Positions 7,832 through 16,579 of a stretch of 64,000 nt of DNA are shown piece by piece; positions within the stretch are counted from its first letter, which is position 1; the number at the start of each line of letters is the position of its first letter. Location: positions 4,409,001-4,473,000 of the forward strand of contig NZ_CP108568.1 in the NCBI RefSeq assembly GCF_036010485.1, in the 5' to 3' direction. The position numbers and the translations under genes were made by a program. This stretch comes from Streptomyces sp. NBC_01198. GTDB taxonomy: Bacteria; Actinomycetota; Actinomycetes; Streptomycetales; Streptomycetaceae. The notes beneath the pieces were generated by a model, which was not told the DNA's origin, searched no databases, and worked only from the letters and a program-made list of their open reading frames with translations.

Positions 7832-8476
7832 CTAGCCGAGCACGTGCAGCGACTCCGCCCCGACCGGGCGGAAGCCCGCCGCCTGGAAGGCGCGGACGCT
7901 GCGGGCGTTGCCCGCGGCCTGCTGGGCCCAGACCGGGCCCGGGACCAGGTGGCGGGCGGCGGTCGCCAGCGCCCGCCCGAGGCCGCGGTGCCGCGCGGGC
8001 TCCTCGACCTCGACGGCGGCCTCCCAGCGACCGGCGACCCCGCGCCCGAGCACCAGCAGCCCGCCGTCCGCCGCCCACACCCGCACGCCGTCGCGCCGGG
8101 CCAGCGCGCGGACCACCCGCGGATGCGCGGGGTCCTCGATCTCCCGCAGCGCCAGCGGCGGGTCGCCGGCCAGCGGGGCCGCCACGGTGAGCAGGTCGAT
8201 GGTGTCGGTACGCCGGCCCGTCCGGTCGAGCAGCGCGGCCAGGAAGCGCGGGTTCATCGCGGCGGCCAGCGCGTCACAGCGCGCCGCGGCCAGCTCCGCC
8301 CGCACCCACGCCGGATCCTCGTCGGTGAAGACCACCGCGTGCGCGGTGAAGGCGATCACCCCGGCGTCCCGCACCCCGCCCTGCGGGACCACCGTCACTC
8401 CGCCGTCAGCCGGCGGGAACACCCCGCCGGCCGCGTCCTGCAGAATCCCCGCCAGCGCTCTCCCCATGCCCGGCAT
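7832..8476 (-). CDS. GNAT family N-acetyltransferase
   Basis: 214 residues. The N-terminal half (VIAFTAHAVVFTDEDPAWVRAEL; MNPRFLAALLDRTGR) is an actinobacterial GNAT-associated region and the C-terminal half is the GNAT domain proper, with acetyl-CoA motif EEPARHRGLGRALATAARHL and the following GNARSVRAFQAAGFRPVG. Substrate unknown. The gene stands alone, between the sigma operon promoter and the dehalogenase-type gene. The ATG at 8476 is the first of two close methionines (MPGMGR). Confidence 0.85.
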   Translation of the reverse strand: MPGMGRALAGILQDAAGGVFPPADGGVTVVPQGGVRDAGVIAFTAHAVVFTDEDPAWVRAELAAARCDALAAAMNPRFLAALLDRTGRRTDTIDLLTVAAPLAGDPPLALREIEDPAHPRVVRALARRDGVRVWAADGGLLVLGRGVAGRWEAAVEVEEPARHRGLGRALATAARHLVPGPVWAQQAAGNARSVRAFQAAGFRPVGAESLHVLG

Positions 8477-8518
8477 CGTAATCCGGCCACCGCAGGGGTC
8501 AGGAGCGCGTCCTCCGGA

Positions 8519-9376
8519 TCAGCGCAGGCCGTGGGTGTCGAGCCATTCGGCGATCGCCTTGGCGATCTCGGCGGGGCGGTCCTCGGCGGCGTGGTGGCCC
8601 GCCGGGCCGCAGGGGACCGTGGTCAGGGCGGAGATGTGGCCGGCGCACCAGTCGGTGAGCGCGGGGCCGGTCAGCAGGGTGGGGGAGCCGGTGAAGGTGA
8701 GCAGGAGTTTGGGGACCTCGGGGGAGGCGCCCAGCCACGTGCCGTAGGCCTCGATGCGCGGGATCAGCTCGGCGGGGTCGCCGTCGACGGGGATCTGGCG
8801 GGCCCAGGCCAGCAGCGGGCGGCGGCTCTCCACCGTGGGGTAGGGGGCGAGGTAGGGCGCCAGGTCCTCCTCGGACAGCGGGGTGAGGACGCCGCCGGTG
8901 TAGGCGGTCCGCACCAGCCGGTTCTCGCCGCTGATCATCTCCTCGCCGCCGCCAGGAGTCCGCAGCATCCGGGTGCGCTCGCGGGCCTGCGGGGAGAGGT
9001 CCTCGCTGCTCAGCGGCTTGAGGATGGTCTCGAAGAAGGCGATGCCGGCGACCCGGCCGGGGTGCCGGGCGGCCCAGTCGATGGCCAGGGCGCCGCCCCA
9101 GTCGTGGCCGACCAGGACGACCCGGTCGAGGCCCAGCGCGTCGAACCAGGCGTCGAGGTAGCGGGCGTGGTCGGCGAAGGAGTAGGGGATGTCCGGCTTG
9201 CCGGAGGCGCCCATGCCGATCAGGTCGGGAACCAGGACGCGGCCGGCGCCGAGGCCGGGGGCGACGTTGCGCCACACCCGGGAGGTGCCGGGGTTGCCGT
9301 GCAGCAGCACCAGGGGTGTGCCGCTGCCGGTCTCCTCGTAGTGCAGGGTCGAGTCGAGTACGTCGATGGCGGGCAT
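8519..9376 (-). CDS. Haloalkane-dehalogenase-type alpha/beta hydrolase
   Basis: 285 residues with a full set of subfamily-II haloalkane dehalogenase catalytic residues. Seen: HGNPG with halide-binding Asn28, VGHDWGG with nucleophile Asp92 and halide-binding Trp93, FFETILKP with catalytic acid Glu116, and GPAGHHAAED with base His261. The Asp-to-Glu spacing of 24 equals that of DhaA (106/130). Such enzymes release halide and alcohol from haloalkanes; the natural substrate is often unknown. It is divergent from a MarR gene with a clear operator between them (9419-9450), so it is probably repressed until a ligand appears. No signal peptide, so cytosolic. Confidence 0.85.
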   Translation of the reverse strand: MPAIDVLDSTLHYEETGSGTPLVLLHGNPGTSRVWRNVAPGLGAGRVLVPDLIGMGASGKPDIPYSFADHARYLDAWFDALGLDRVVLVGHDWGGALAIDWAARHPGRVAGIAFFETILKPLSSEDLSPQARERTRMLRTPGGGEEMISGENRLVRTAYTGGVLTPLSEEDLAPYLAPYPTVESRRPLLAWARQIPVDGDPAELIPRIEAYGTWLGASPEVPKLLLTFTGSPTLLTGPALTDWCAGHISALTTVPCGPAGHHAAEDRPAEIAKAIAEWLDTHGLR

Positions 9377-9418
9377 GGCGGCCTCCGCAGGGTGTTAGTG
9401 CTGTGAACGTTCGTCACG

Positions 9419-9450
9419 CTAACGAAGCTACATCGTTAGTGTTACTAACG
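9419..9450. promoter_or_regulatory. Two overlapping MarR-type operators
   Basis: CTAACGA-N7-TCGTTAG (9419-9439) and CGTTAGT-GTT-ACTAACG (9434-9450) are perfect inverted repeats sharing an arm. A further GTTAGTG half-site lies at 9394-9400. They fall in the 94-bp divergent gap between the dehalogenase and MarR genes, the typical MarR autoregulatory arrangement. Confidence 0.85.
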
Positions 9451-9470
9451 CAACGGAGTAGAATCCCGCC

Positions 9471-9923
9471 ATGGACTCCTCCCGGCCCGCACCCGAACGC
9501 CTGCGCACCCTGGCGAGCCGGCTGCTCGCGTTCGCCGCCACGCAGGGCGACCGGCTGGTCGGCGACCGGCTGGCGGCGGTCGGCGCCCGCAAGTGGCACT
9601 ACGCGGTGCTCGCCTCGCTGCAGGAGTACGGACCCGCCAGCCAGGCGGAGTTGAGCCGGCGGGCCGGGATCTACCGCAGCGACATGGTGGCGGTGCTCAA
9701 CGAACTCGCCGACGGCGGCTACGTCGAGCGCACCCCCGACCATGCCGACAAGCGGCGCAACGTCATCACGATCACCGACGACGGCCGCCGCAGGCTCGAC
9801 CGGCTCCAGGGCCTGATCGCGGCCGGCGAGGGCGAGTTGCTGGTTCCGCTCAGCGCGGCCGAGCGGGACGAACTCGTCCGGCTGCTCACCCTGGTGGTCG
9901 ACCACCACGGCGAACGGATGTGA
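9471..9923 (+). CDS. MarR family transcriptional regulator
   Basis: 150 residues with the MarR winged helix: YAVLASLQEYGPASQAELSRRAGIYRSDMVAVLNELADGGYVER, then the wing TPDHADKRRNVITITDDGRRRLDRL. The C-terminal helix forms the dimer interface. MarR proteins bind palindromes as dimers and leave DNA on binding small aromatic or lipophilic ligands. The paired TAACG palindromes at 9419-9450 directly upstream are its likely operators, controlling both itself and the divergent dehalogenase-type gene. Confidence 0.9.
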   Translation: MDSSRPAPERLRTLASRLLAFAATQGDRLVGDRLAAVGARKWHYAVLASLQEYGPASQAELSRRAGIYRSDMVAVLNELADGGYVERTPDHADKRRNVITITDDGRRRLDRLQGLIAAGEGELLVPLSAAERDELVRLLTLVVDHHGERM

Positions 9924-10031
9924 TCGGCCCGCACCCGCTCTGCCGGAGGGGCCCACGGCGTACGGTCGTCCGTACGCCGCCGGTTCCGCTTCCGCTTCCG
10001 GGCGGCGCCCACGCCATCGCGAGGAGCAGCC

Positions 10032-10778
10032 GTGATATCGGAGCCGGAAATGACCGGAGGTCCCGACGAGGGCGGGGCCGAGGTGATCAGCGACGCGGAC
10101 CGGGCGCCGCGCTGGGGCGGGCTGCGGCGGCCGTGGGTGTGGGGGGCCGGCGGGGTGCTGCTGGCCTCCGCGCTGTGGGCGGGCGGGCTGCGGGCCTGGG
10201 CGGTGGCACACGACGGGCCACCCGACCTGCACGGTTACGCCCTCGGTGACAGCCCGTGCGCGGGCGACACGCTGGCCCCGCTGACGACGGCGCTGCACGC
10301 GGCAGACACCGCCGCGGTGTCACCCGCCGCGGCCCGGCTCGGGCCGGCCCTCGACCAGATCCGCTGCACGCTGTCGGTGGGCGCGCCCGGCGGCCCCGAC
10401 TCCACCGACCGCTACGAGATCTTCGTGACCATCGACCTGCACAAACGCACCGACCCGCGGCCGGAGTTCGAGGACCAGGCCCGGGTCGACGCTACGGATC
10501 TGACGCCGGTGGAGTCCGTGCGGCGGGTCACCGGGCTCGGCGACGAGGCGGTCGCGCAGACGCTGAGCCGGCAGAGCGAGGAGCTCAAAGTCCTGCACGG
10601 TGGTGCGGTGTTCACCGTCACCCTGACCGGTTACAGCACCGAGTACCTCTCCGACGACACGCTCGCCGCGCTGCACGGCGGCCCCCGGCACCTCAGCTCG
10701 GACGTCGGACGTTTCGAGTCCGCGCTGGTCGACGCGATGCGGAATGTCATGAAAGCGCAGCAGAAGCCCCGGAGTTGA
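10032..10778 (+). CDS. Hypothetical membrane-anchored protein
   Basis: 248 residues from a GTG that follows GAGGAG. A hydrophilic acidic N-terminus is followed by one membrane helix (RPWVWGAGGVLLASALWAGGLRAWAVA, about 35-61) and a large extracytoplasmic domain. Two cysteines (DSPCAGD and IRCTLSV) may pair. I do not recognise the family; similar one-helix proteins of unknown role are common in streptomycetes. It lies alone between MarR and the GH87 gene, co-directional with both, with 108 bp upstream and 193 bp downstream. Confidence 0.7.
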   Translation: MISEPEMTGGPDEGGAEVISDADRAPRWGGLRRPWVWGAGGVLLASALWAGGLRAWAVAHDGPPDLHGYALGDSPCAGDTLAPLTTALHAADTAAVSPAAARLGPALDQIRCTLSVGAPGGPDSTDRYEIFVTIDLHKRTDPRPEFEDQARVDATDLTPVESVRRVTGLGDEAVAQTLSRQSEELKVLHGGAVFTVTLTGYSTEYLSDDTLAALHGGPRHLSSDVGRFESALVDAMRNVMKAQQKPRS

Positions 10779-10833
10779 CCCGTTACGGCTGAATTACGCC
10801 ACCGGTCCGCCCCCTGCTGGTGAACGCAGAATC

Positions 10834-10860
10834 TTGCGCAAGAAAGTTACTTTCTCGCAA
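10834..10860. promoter_or_regulatory. Palindrome in the GH87 promoter region
   Basis: AGAAAG-TTA-CTTTCT (10841-10855) inside a longer imperfect dyad TTGCG...CGCAA. It lies about 115 bp upstream of the GH87 start. GAAA/TTTC palindromes are known in promoters of Streptomyces polysaccharide-hydrolase genes, so a repressor site is plausible; the regulator is not in this window. Confidence 0.5.
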
Positions 10861-10971
10861 TGATGAGCGTGGATATTGCGGACCGGTGTCCGCGACATTA
10901 CGGTGCCCCTTGCGTTGACGCTCCACCCCCACCGGTGCAGATCCGGCATTCTGTGTCGAAAGGAGCACGTG

Positions 10972-13900
10972 ATGTTCCGTACGCCCCCCTTCCTCCGAGG
11001 CCGCAGAAGGCCACCACGATCAGGCGGTTCGCCCCGCCGCACCGGCCTGAGAAGAGCGGTCGCCGTCGTCGGCAGCACCGCCCTGCTCACCACCGGCGGT
11101 GTGCTCGCCCTGAGCGCCGCCACCCCCGCCTACGCCGCCGCGACCGGCGGCAGCGGCGCGAGCCTGCCCTACGTCGAGGTGCAGGCCGAGAACTCCGCCA
11201 CCAACGGCAGCCAGATCGGCCCGAGCTGGCTCGCGGGCCAGCTCGCCGACGAGGCCTCGTACCGCAAGGCCGTCACGCTGTCGGGCAGCGGGAAGTTCGT
11301 CACCTTCACCACCCCGGTGGCGACCAACTCGATCGACTTCCGCTACAGCATCCCGGACGGCTCCGGCGGCTCGGTCTACACCGCCCCGCTGTCCTTCGCC
11401 ATCAACGGCGCCGCCCAGCCCGACTTCACCCTGACCAACGCCTACAGCTGGTACTACGGCAGCTACCCGTTCACCAACCAGCCCGGCAGCAACCCGCACC
11501 ACTTCTACGACGAGGCCCACCGGCTGCTGCCGCAGACCTATCCGGCCGGCACCACCTTCACCCTGCAGACCAGCGGCGGCAGCGCCGCCACCACCATCGA
11601 CTTCGCCGACTTCGAGCAGGTCGGTGCGGCCCTCCCGCAGCCCTCCGGTTCGGTGTCGGTCACCAGCAAGGGCGCCGACGCGACCGGCGCCGGCGACTCG
11701 ACCGCGGCCTTCAACGCGGCCATCAGCGCGGCCGGCCCCGGCGGCACCGTGTGGATCCCGCCGGGCACGTACAACATCCCCCGGCACATCACGGTCGACA
11801 ACGTCACCGTCGCCGGCGCGGGCATGTGGTACTCCACGGTCACCGGCGCGGCCCCCGGCTTCTACGGCCTCGGCGAGCCCGACAGCTGCGGCGTCGGCGG
11901 CAACCGCGGCGTCAGCAGCAACGTCCACCTGTCGAACTTCGCCATCTTCGGCCAGGTCGGCACCCGCAACGACTGCGACCAGGTCAACGGCATCGGCGGA
12001 GCGCTCAGCAACTCCTCGGTCTCCAGCCTGTGGATCGACCACCTCAAGGTCGGCGCCTGGCTGGACGGCCCGATGGACAAGCTGACCCTGTCCGGGCTGC
12101 GCATCCGCGACACCACCGCCGACGGCATCAACTTCCACGGCGGCGTGACCAACTCGACGATCACCAACAGCGAGATCCGCAACACCGGTGACGACGGCAT
12201 CGCCACCTGGGCGGACTCCGCGCTGGGCGCCGACGCCAACGACACGATCTCCAACAACACCGTCGAGACGCAGATCCTGGCCAACGGCATCGCGATCTAC
12301 GGCGGCCACGACAACACCGTCAGCGGCAACCTGGTGCAGGACACCGGCCTCGCGCAGGGCGGCGGCATCCACGTCGGCCAGCGCTTCACCTCCACGCCGG
12401 TCGGCACCACCACCATCTCCAACAACACCATCATCCGGGCCGGCAGCCTCGACCCGAACTGGCAGTTCGGTGTCGGAGCGCTGTGGTTCGACGGCAGCCA
12501 GGGCGCCATCACCGGGCCCATCAACGTCAGCAACCTGCTGATCGAGCAGAGCCCCTACGAAGCCGTGCAGTGGGTCGAGGGCACCGTCAGCGGGGTCAAC
12601 CTCAACAACGTGACCATCGCGGGCACCGGCACCTTCGCCCTGCAGGAACAGACCGGCGGCGCCGCGAAGTTCACCAACGTCACCGCGACCGGCGTCGGCG
12701 CCTCGACACCCGTCTACAGCTGCGAGGGCGGCAACTTCGCCGTCACCGACGGCGGCGGCAACTCCGGCATCACCGGCACGCCCTTCTGCGGCGGCTTCCC
12801 CACCCCGGTCTTCCCGCCCTACCCGGCCAGCGGCGTCACGGCCACCCCGGGCGCGCTCAACTTCGGTTCCGTCGCGACCGGTTCGACCAGCGGCACGCAG
12901 ACCGTGACCGTCTCCAACCCGACCGGCTCGGCCGCCGCCGTCTCCGCGCTGTCCGCCTCCGGCGACTTCGCGCAGACCAACACCTGCGGCTCCTCGGTGC
13001 CGGCCAACGGCTCCTGCACCGTCAGCGTCACCTTCCACCCGACCGCGAGCGGGGAGCGCAACGGCACCCTGACCGTGACCGCGGGCGGCAACACCAGCAC
13101 CGTCACGCTGACCGGCACCGGCATCGCGCCCGGCCCGGTGCTGAACACCAACCCGGCGAATCTGTCCTTCGCCGGCACGGTCGTCGGCTCCAGCGCCACC
13201 CCGCAGACGGTGACCGTCACCAACTCCGGCACCAGCGCGGCCAGCATCTCGGCCATCGCGGCGACGGGTGACTTCACCCAGACCAACAACTGCTCCTCGC
13301 TCGCGGTCGGCGCGACCTGCGCGGTGACCGTGACCTTCAAGCCGACCGCCGGCGGCACGCGCAACGGCACGCTGACGCTGACCAGCACCGCCAACAACAG
13401 CCCGACCACGGTCGCGCTGAGCGGCGCCGGCATCGACAGCAGCACCGACGTCGCGGCCGGCCACACGGCGACCGCCAGCTCCAGCAACGGCACCTTCGTC
13501 CCCGGCAACGTCACCGACGCGGACGCCTCCACGTACTGGGAGAGCGCCAACGGCGCCTTCCCGCAGTGGGTCCAGGTCGACCTCGGCCAGAACTACAGCG
13601 TCGGCAAGGTCACGTTGAAGCTGCCGCCGTCCACCGCGTGGGCGACCCGTACGGAGACGCTGTCCGTCCAGGGCTCCACCGACGGCAACTCCTTCAGCAC
13701 CCTGTCGGCGTCCGCCGGGCGGACCTTCGACCCGAGCGCCGACAACAACACGGTGACCATCACCTTCACCGCGGCCACCGCCCGCTACGTGCGGGTCAAC
13801 ATCACGGCCAACTCCGGGTGGAGCGCGGCCCAGCTGTCCGGACTCCAGGTCTTCCCGGGCAGCGGCGGCACCAACCCGACGTCCGCGACCCTGGCCGTCA

Positions 13901-14610
13901 CCCCGTCCTCGCTCACCTTCGCCTCCCAGGCGCCCGGCACCACCAGCGGCGCCCAGAACGTGACGGTGACCAACACCGGGACGGCCACGGCCGCGATCAG
14001 CTCGGTCACCGCCTCCGGCGACTTCTCGCAGACCAACACCTGCGGCAGCTCGCTGGCGGCGAGCGCCAGCTGCACGGTCGCGGTGAAGTTCACCCCGACC
14101 GCGTCCGGCACCCGCAACGGCACGCTGACCATCAACAGCAACGCCGCCAACAACCCGACCACCGTGGCCCTGACGGGCACCGGCACCGGGACGGTCAGCA
14201 CCAACCTGGCAGCCGGCCGGCCCACCAGCGAGTCCAGCCACGCCGACGTCTACCCGTCGTCGAACCTGACCGACGGCAACCAGGCCAGCTACTGGGAGAG
14301 CGCCAACAACGCCTTCCCGCAGTGGGCGCAGGTCGACCTCGGCTCGGCGCAGAGCGTGAGCAAGGTCGTCCTGCAACTGCCGGCCGGCTGGGGCGCGCGC
14401 AACGAGACGCTGTCGATCAGCGGCAGCACCAACGGCAGCAGCTTCACCACCCTCAAGTCGTCCGCGTCCTACGCCTTCACCCCGGGCGCGAACAACACCG
14501 TCACGATCACCTTCACCGCGTCCACCCAGCGCTACATCCGGGTGACCGTCACCGCCAACGACGGCTGGCCCGCGGGCCAGCTCTCGGAGTTGCAGGTGTG
14601 GAACGCCTGA
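10972..14610 (+). CDS. Secreted GH87 alpha-1,3-glucanase (mycodextranase) with discoidin domains
   Basis: A 1212-residue secreted enzyme. The signal peptide is Arg-rich then hydrophobic, with likely cleavage after TPAYA (residue 55); the RRTGL pair hints at Tat export. Residues about 63-225 form a CBM6/35-like module (LPYVEVQAEN). A right-handed beta-helix follows (VTSKGADATGAGDSTAAF; GTVWIPPGTY). The GH87 acid triad is visible as Asp384 (DGINFHGG) and Asp407-Asp408 (NTGDDG); their spacing equals that of Asp1045/1068/1069 in Paenibacillus Agl-FH1. Three choice-of-anchor-D Ig-like repeats (about 12840-13130, 13140-13430, 13890-14190) and two F5/8 discoidin domains (about 13440-13855, 14195-14607) follow. 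ATG 10972 has AAAGGAG. It likely cleaves fungal or bacterial alpha-1,3-glucan. Confidence 0.88.
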   Translation: MFRTPPFLRGRRRPPRSGGSPRRTGLRRAVAVVGSTALLTTGGVLALSAATPAYAAATGGSGASLPYVEVQAENSATNGSQIGPSWLAGQLADEASYRKAVTLSGSGKFVTFTTPVATNSIDFRYSIPDGSGGSVYTAPLSFAINGAAQPDFTLTNAYSWYYGSYPFTNQPGSNPHHFYDEAHRLLPQTYPAGTTFTLQTSGGSAATTIDFADFEQVGAALPQPSGSVSVTSKGADATGAGDSTAAFNAAISAAGPGGTVWIPPGTYNIPRHITVDNVTVAGAGMWYSTVTGAAPGFYGLGEPDSCGVGGNRGVSSNVHLSNFAIFGQVGTRNDCDQVNGIGGALSNSSVSSLWIDHLKVGAWLDGPMDKLTLSGLRIRDTTADGINFHGGVTNSTITNSEIRNTGDDGIATWADSALGADANDTISNNTVETQILANGIAIYGGHDNTVSGNLVQDTGLAQGGGIHVGQRFTSTPVGTTTISNNTIIRAGSLDPNWQFGVGALWFDGSQGAITGPINVSNLLIEQSPYEAVQWVEGTVSGVNLNNVTIAGTGTFALQEQTGGAAKFTNVTATGVGASTPVYSCEGGNFAVTDGGGNSGITGTPFCGGFPTPVFPPYPASGVTATPGALNFGSVATGSTSGTQTVTVSNPTGSAAAVSALSASGDFAQTNTCGSSVPANGSCTVSVTFHPTASGERNGTLTVTAGGNTSTVTLTGTGIAPGPVLNTNPANLSFAGTVVGSSATPQTVTVTNSGTSAASISAIAATGDFTQTNNCSSLAVGATCAVTVTFKPTAGGTRNGTLTLTSTANNSPTTVALSGAGIDSSTDVAAGHTATASSSNGTFVPGNVTDADASTYWESANGAFPQWVQVDLGQNYSVGKVTLKLPPSTAWATRTETLSVQGSTDGNSFSTLSASAGRTFDPSADNNTVTITFTAATARYVRVNITANSGWSAAQLSGLQVFPGSGGTNPTSATLAVTPSSLTFASQAPGTTSGAQNVTVTNTGTATAAISSVTASGDFSQTNTCGSSLAASASCTVAVKFTPTASGTRNGTLTINSNAANNPTTVALTGTGTGTVSTNLAAGRPTSESSHADVYPSSNLTDGNQASYWESANNAFPQWAQVDLGSAQSVSKVVLQLPAGWGARNETLSISGSTNGSSFTTLKSSASYAFTPGANNTVTITFTASTQRYIRVTVTANDGWPAGQLSELQVWNA

Positions 14611-14628
14611 CGCGGGCCTGATGAACGC

Positions 14629-14664
14629 CAGTGCCGCCGGGTGCATGGGCACCCGGCGGCACTG
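14629..14664. terminator. Bidirectional intrinsic terminator
   Basis: A perfect 16-bp stem (14629-14644 with 14649-14664) and a four-base loop, between the converging GH87 and SDR genes. Confidence 0.88.
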
Positions 14665-14678
14665 TGCACTCCCGGCCG

Positions 14679-15458
14679 TCACCAGGTCGGAATGAGACCG
14701 CCGTCGATCAGGAAGTCGCTGCCGGTGATGTTGCCCGCCCGGTCACCGGCCAGGAAGAGCACCAGGTCGGCGACCTCCGCCGGCCGGGTGAACCGCCCGG
14801 TCACCATCGAGCCCGCGGCAGCCGCGACCACGTCCTTCGGATCGCCGCCCGAGGCCGCGGACACGTTCGCGGCCACCCCGCCGCCGCCCAGCCACAGATC
14901 GGTCTCCACCGGGCCCGGGCTCACCGTGTTCATCCGCACCCCTTGCGGCCCGACCTCTTTCGACAGCGCCTTGGAGAAGGCGACCAGCGCCGCCTTGCCC
15001 GCGCTGTAGTCGATGACCAGCGGGTCCGGCAGGGTGGCGTTGACCGAGCCGACCGTCACCACGCTGCCGCGGCCCGCCGCCACCATCAGCGGCAGCGCCG
15101 CACGGGTGACCCGCACCGCCGCCAGCAGGTTCAGGTCCAGCGTCCGCGCCCAGTCCTCGTCGGTCACCGACAGGAAGCCGCCGGTGCGGGCCGGGGCCGA
15201 CCCGACGTTGTTGACCAGGATGTCGATCCGCCCGCCGGCCGCGTCCACCAGCCGGCCGGCGGCCGCCGGCTCCGACAGATCCACCGCCACCCACTCGACG
15301 CTGCCGCCGTCCACCAGCGCGTCCAGCTCGGCCGAGGTCCCGCGGGACCCCGCGACCACCTGCGCCCCAGCCCCCGCCAGCGCCGCCACCACGGCCAACC
15401 CGATCCCCTTGCTCGCCCCGGTCACCACGGCGGTCCTGCCCTGCAGCTCGCCAGTCAT
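14679..15458 (-). CDS. SDR family oxidoreductase
   Basis: 259 residues, a classical short-chain dehydrogenase. The NAD(P)-binding TGASKGIG is at about 15-22, the NNVG motif at about 88, and the catalytic Ser, Tyr and Lys lie in GSVNATLPDPLVIDYSAGKAALVAF (YSAGK). The end GNITGSDFLIDGGL is also typical of the family. Substrate cannot be predicted. ATG 15458 sits after GAGGAG. The 155 bp upstream hold its promoter; no partner gene is apparent. Confidence 0.9.
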   Translation of the reverse strand: MTGELQGRTAVVTGASKGIGLAVVAALAGAGAQVVAGSRGTSAELDALVDGGSVEWVAVDLSEPAAAGRLVDAAGGRIDILVNNVGSAPARTGGFLSVTDEDWARTLDLNLLAAVRVTRAALPLMVAAGRGSVVTVGSVNATLPDPLVIDYSAGKAALVAFSKALSKEVGPQGVRMNTVSPGPVETDLWLGGGGVAANVSAASGGDPKDVVAAAAGSMVTGRFTRPAEVADLVLFLAGDRAGNITGSDFLIDGGLIPTW

Positions 15459-15613
15459 CGTGCGTCCACTCCTCGGTGTGCGGTGTTGTTACGGATGTTG
15501 CCTGCGTCCCGGACGCCCCGCCTGCCGGGCGCGTACGCCACGACCGCCGCCCGGCCGCCGGCCCCTGCCACCACCGGCGAATCGCCCTGACCCCGCTACG
15601 CCCGACCGGGTGA

Positions 15614-16579
15614 TCACAGCGCCCGCGCCACCGCCTGCCCGGTCTCACGGGCGGTCAGATAGGGGCGGACGTCGTGCGCGTGGGCGCCGTTGTGGATGGC
15701 AATGTCGTCGATGCCGCCGCCGAAGACCGGGTCGAGGCGTTTGGCCAGCGCGACGACGTCGGCGGAGTCGGCGATGTTGGTCCAGCTGCGGACTGGCACC
15801 GGGGCCGCCCCGGGCGGCGGGCTGAGCCGGTCCAGGATCAGCCGCGGGACCGCCAGCGGCGAGCCCAGGGTGATCAGGGCTGGCCGCCGCCATTGGGGAT
15901 GGGCGCACAGCGTCTCGTACGCCACGACGGTGCCGAGCGAGTGCGCGATGATCAGCTCGGTGTCGGCGGTGACCGCCCTAGCCAGCCGCTCCCGGGCGGC
16001 GGCGCGGATCGCCGGCTCGGTGAAGTACCGCCGAACCTGGCGGGCGCTGCCGATCATCGCGCGCTCGCCGAGCCCGGCGAAGAAGGCGGAGTGGCTGAGC
16101 GCGTCCAGCGCCCGCTGTACCAGCAGCGGCGTCCGCAGCCGCGCTGCTGCCGCCGGGCCGGCCACCCGGCTGTCCTGCCCGGCCGCCGCCGTCCACCACC
16201 GGAGCAGCAGCTCGCGCTCCAGCCCGTCGGTCACGTCCGACGCGCCCAGCTCGGCCTCCCCGACCCCGCGATGCCCGCGCGGCCGGAACAGGTCCCCGTA
16301 GAACGCCATCGCGACATCCTCCCGCGCAACCCCCGGCCCCGCGCCGGGCCCGGATGTACGCGCTGCGCTGGCACATGGCCCGCGCGCCGGCCCGGGGCCC
16401 TTCGAGGTCCCGGTCTCGCCCGCTGCCCGGAACGTACCCGCCCCGCCGCCCGGCTCGTCCGGGGTCGGGTAGGACGCCAGGGTCAGGCCGTCGCAAAGCG
16501 CCGGATACCACTCGGCCAGCAGCGTTTCCGGGCCCTTGACCTGCTGGGCGATGCCGTGCACTAGCACCACCCGGCTCAC
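15614..16579 (-). CDS. Alpha/beta hydrolase coupled to the caspase-STAND-WD40 protein
   Basis: 321 residues. The start VVLVHGIAQQVKGPETLLAEWYPAL is the oxyanion-side motif of an actinobacterial lipase/esterase-like family. The nucleophile is Ser214 in IAHSLGTVVAYE (AxSxG form). Asp271 or Asp274 and His300 or His302 near NIADSADVV and HNGAHAHDV may finish the triad. Residues 40-86 are a low-complexity Gly/Pro insert. No signal peptide or membrane helix. The ATG overlaps the stop of the caspase gene by 4 bp (ATGA), so both are made together. I infer an effector or signalling enzyme of the same system; its substrate is unknown. Confidence 0.75.
   Translation of the reverse strand: MSRVVLVHGIAQQVKGPETLLAEWYPALCDGLTLASYPTPDEPGGGAGTFRAAGETGTSKGPGPARGPCASAARTSGPGAGPGVAREDVAMAFYGDLFRPRGHRGVGEAELGASDVTDGLERELLLRWWTAAAGQDSRVAGPAAAARLRTPLLVQRALDALSHSAFFAGLGERAMIGSARQVRRYFTEPAIRAAARERLARAVTADTELIIAHSLGTVVAYETLCAHPQWRRPALITLGSPLAVPRLILDRLSPPPGAAPVPVRSWTNIADSADVVALAKRLDPVFGGGIDDIAIHNGAHAHDVRPYLTARETGQAVARAL

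Noticed and set aside
11020..14682. 1220-codon open frame antisense to the GH87 gene
   Set aside because: A GC-rich shadow frame: low-complexity Gly/Arg/Ala product, no domains, no ribosome site, and the plus strand encodes a full secreted enzyme.
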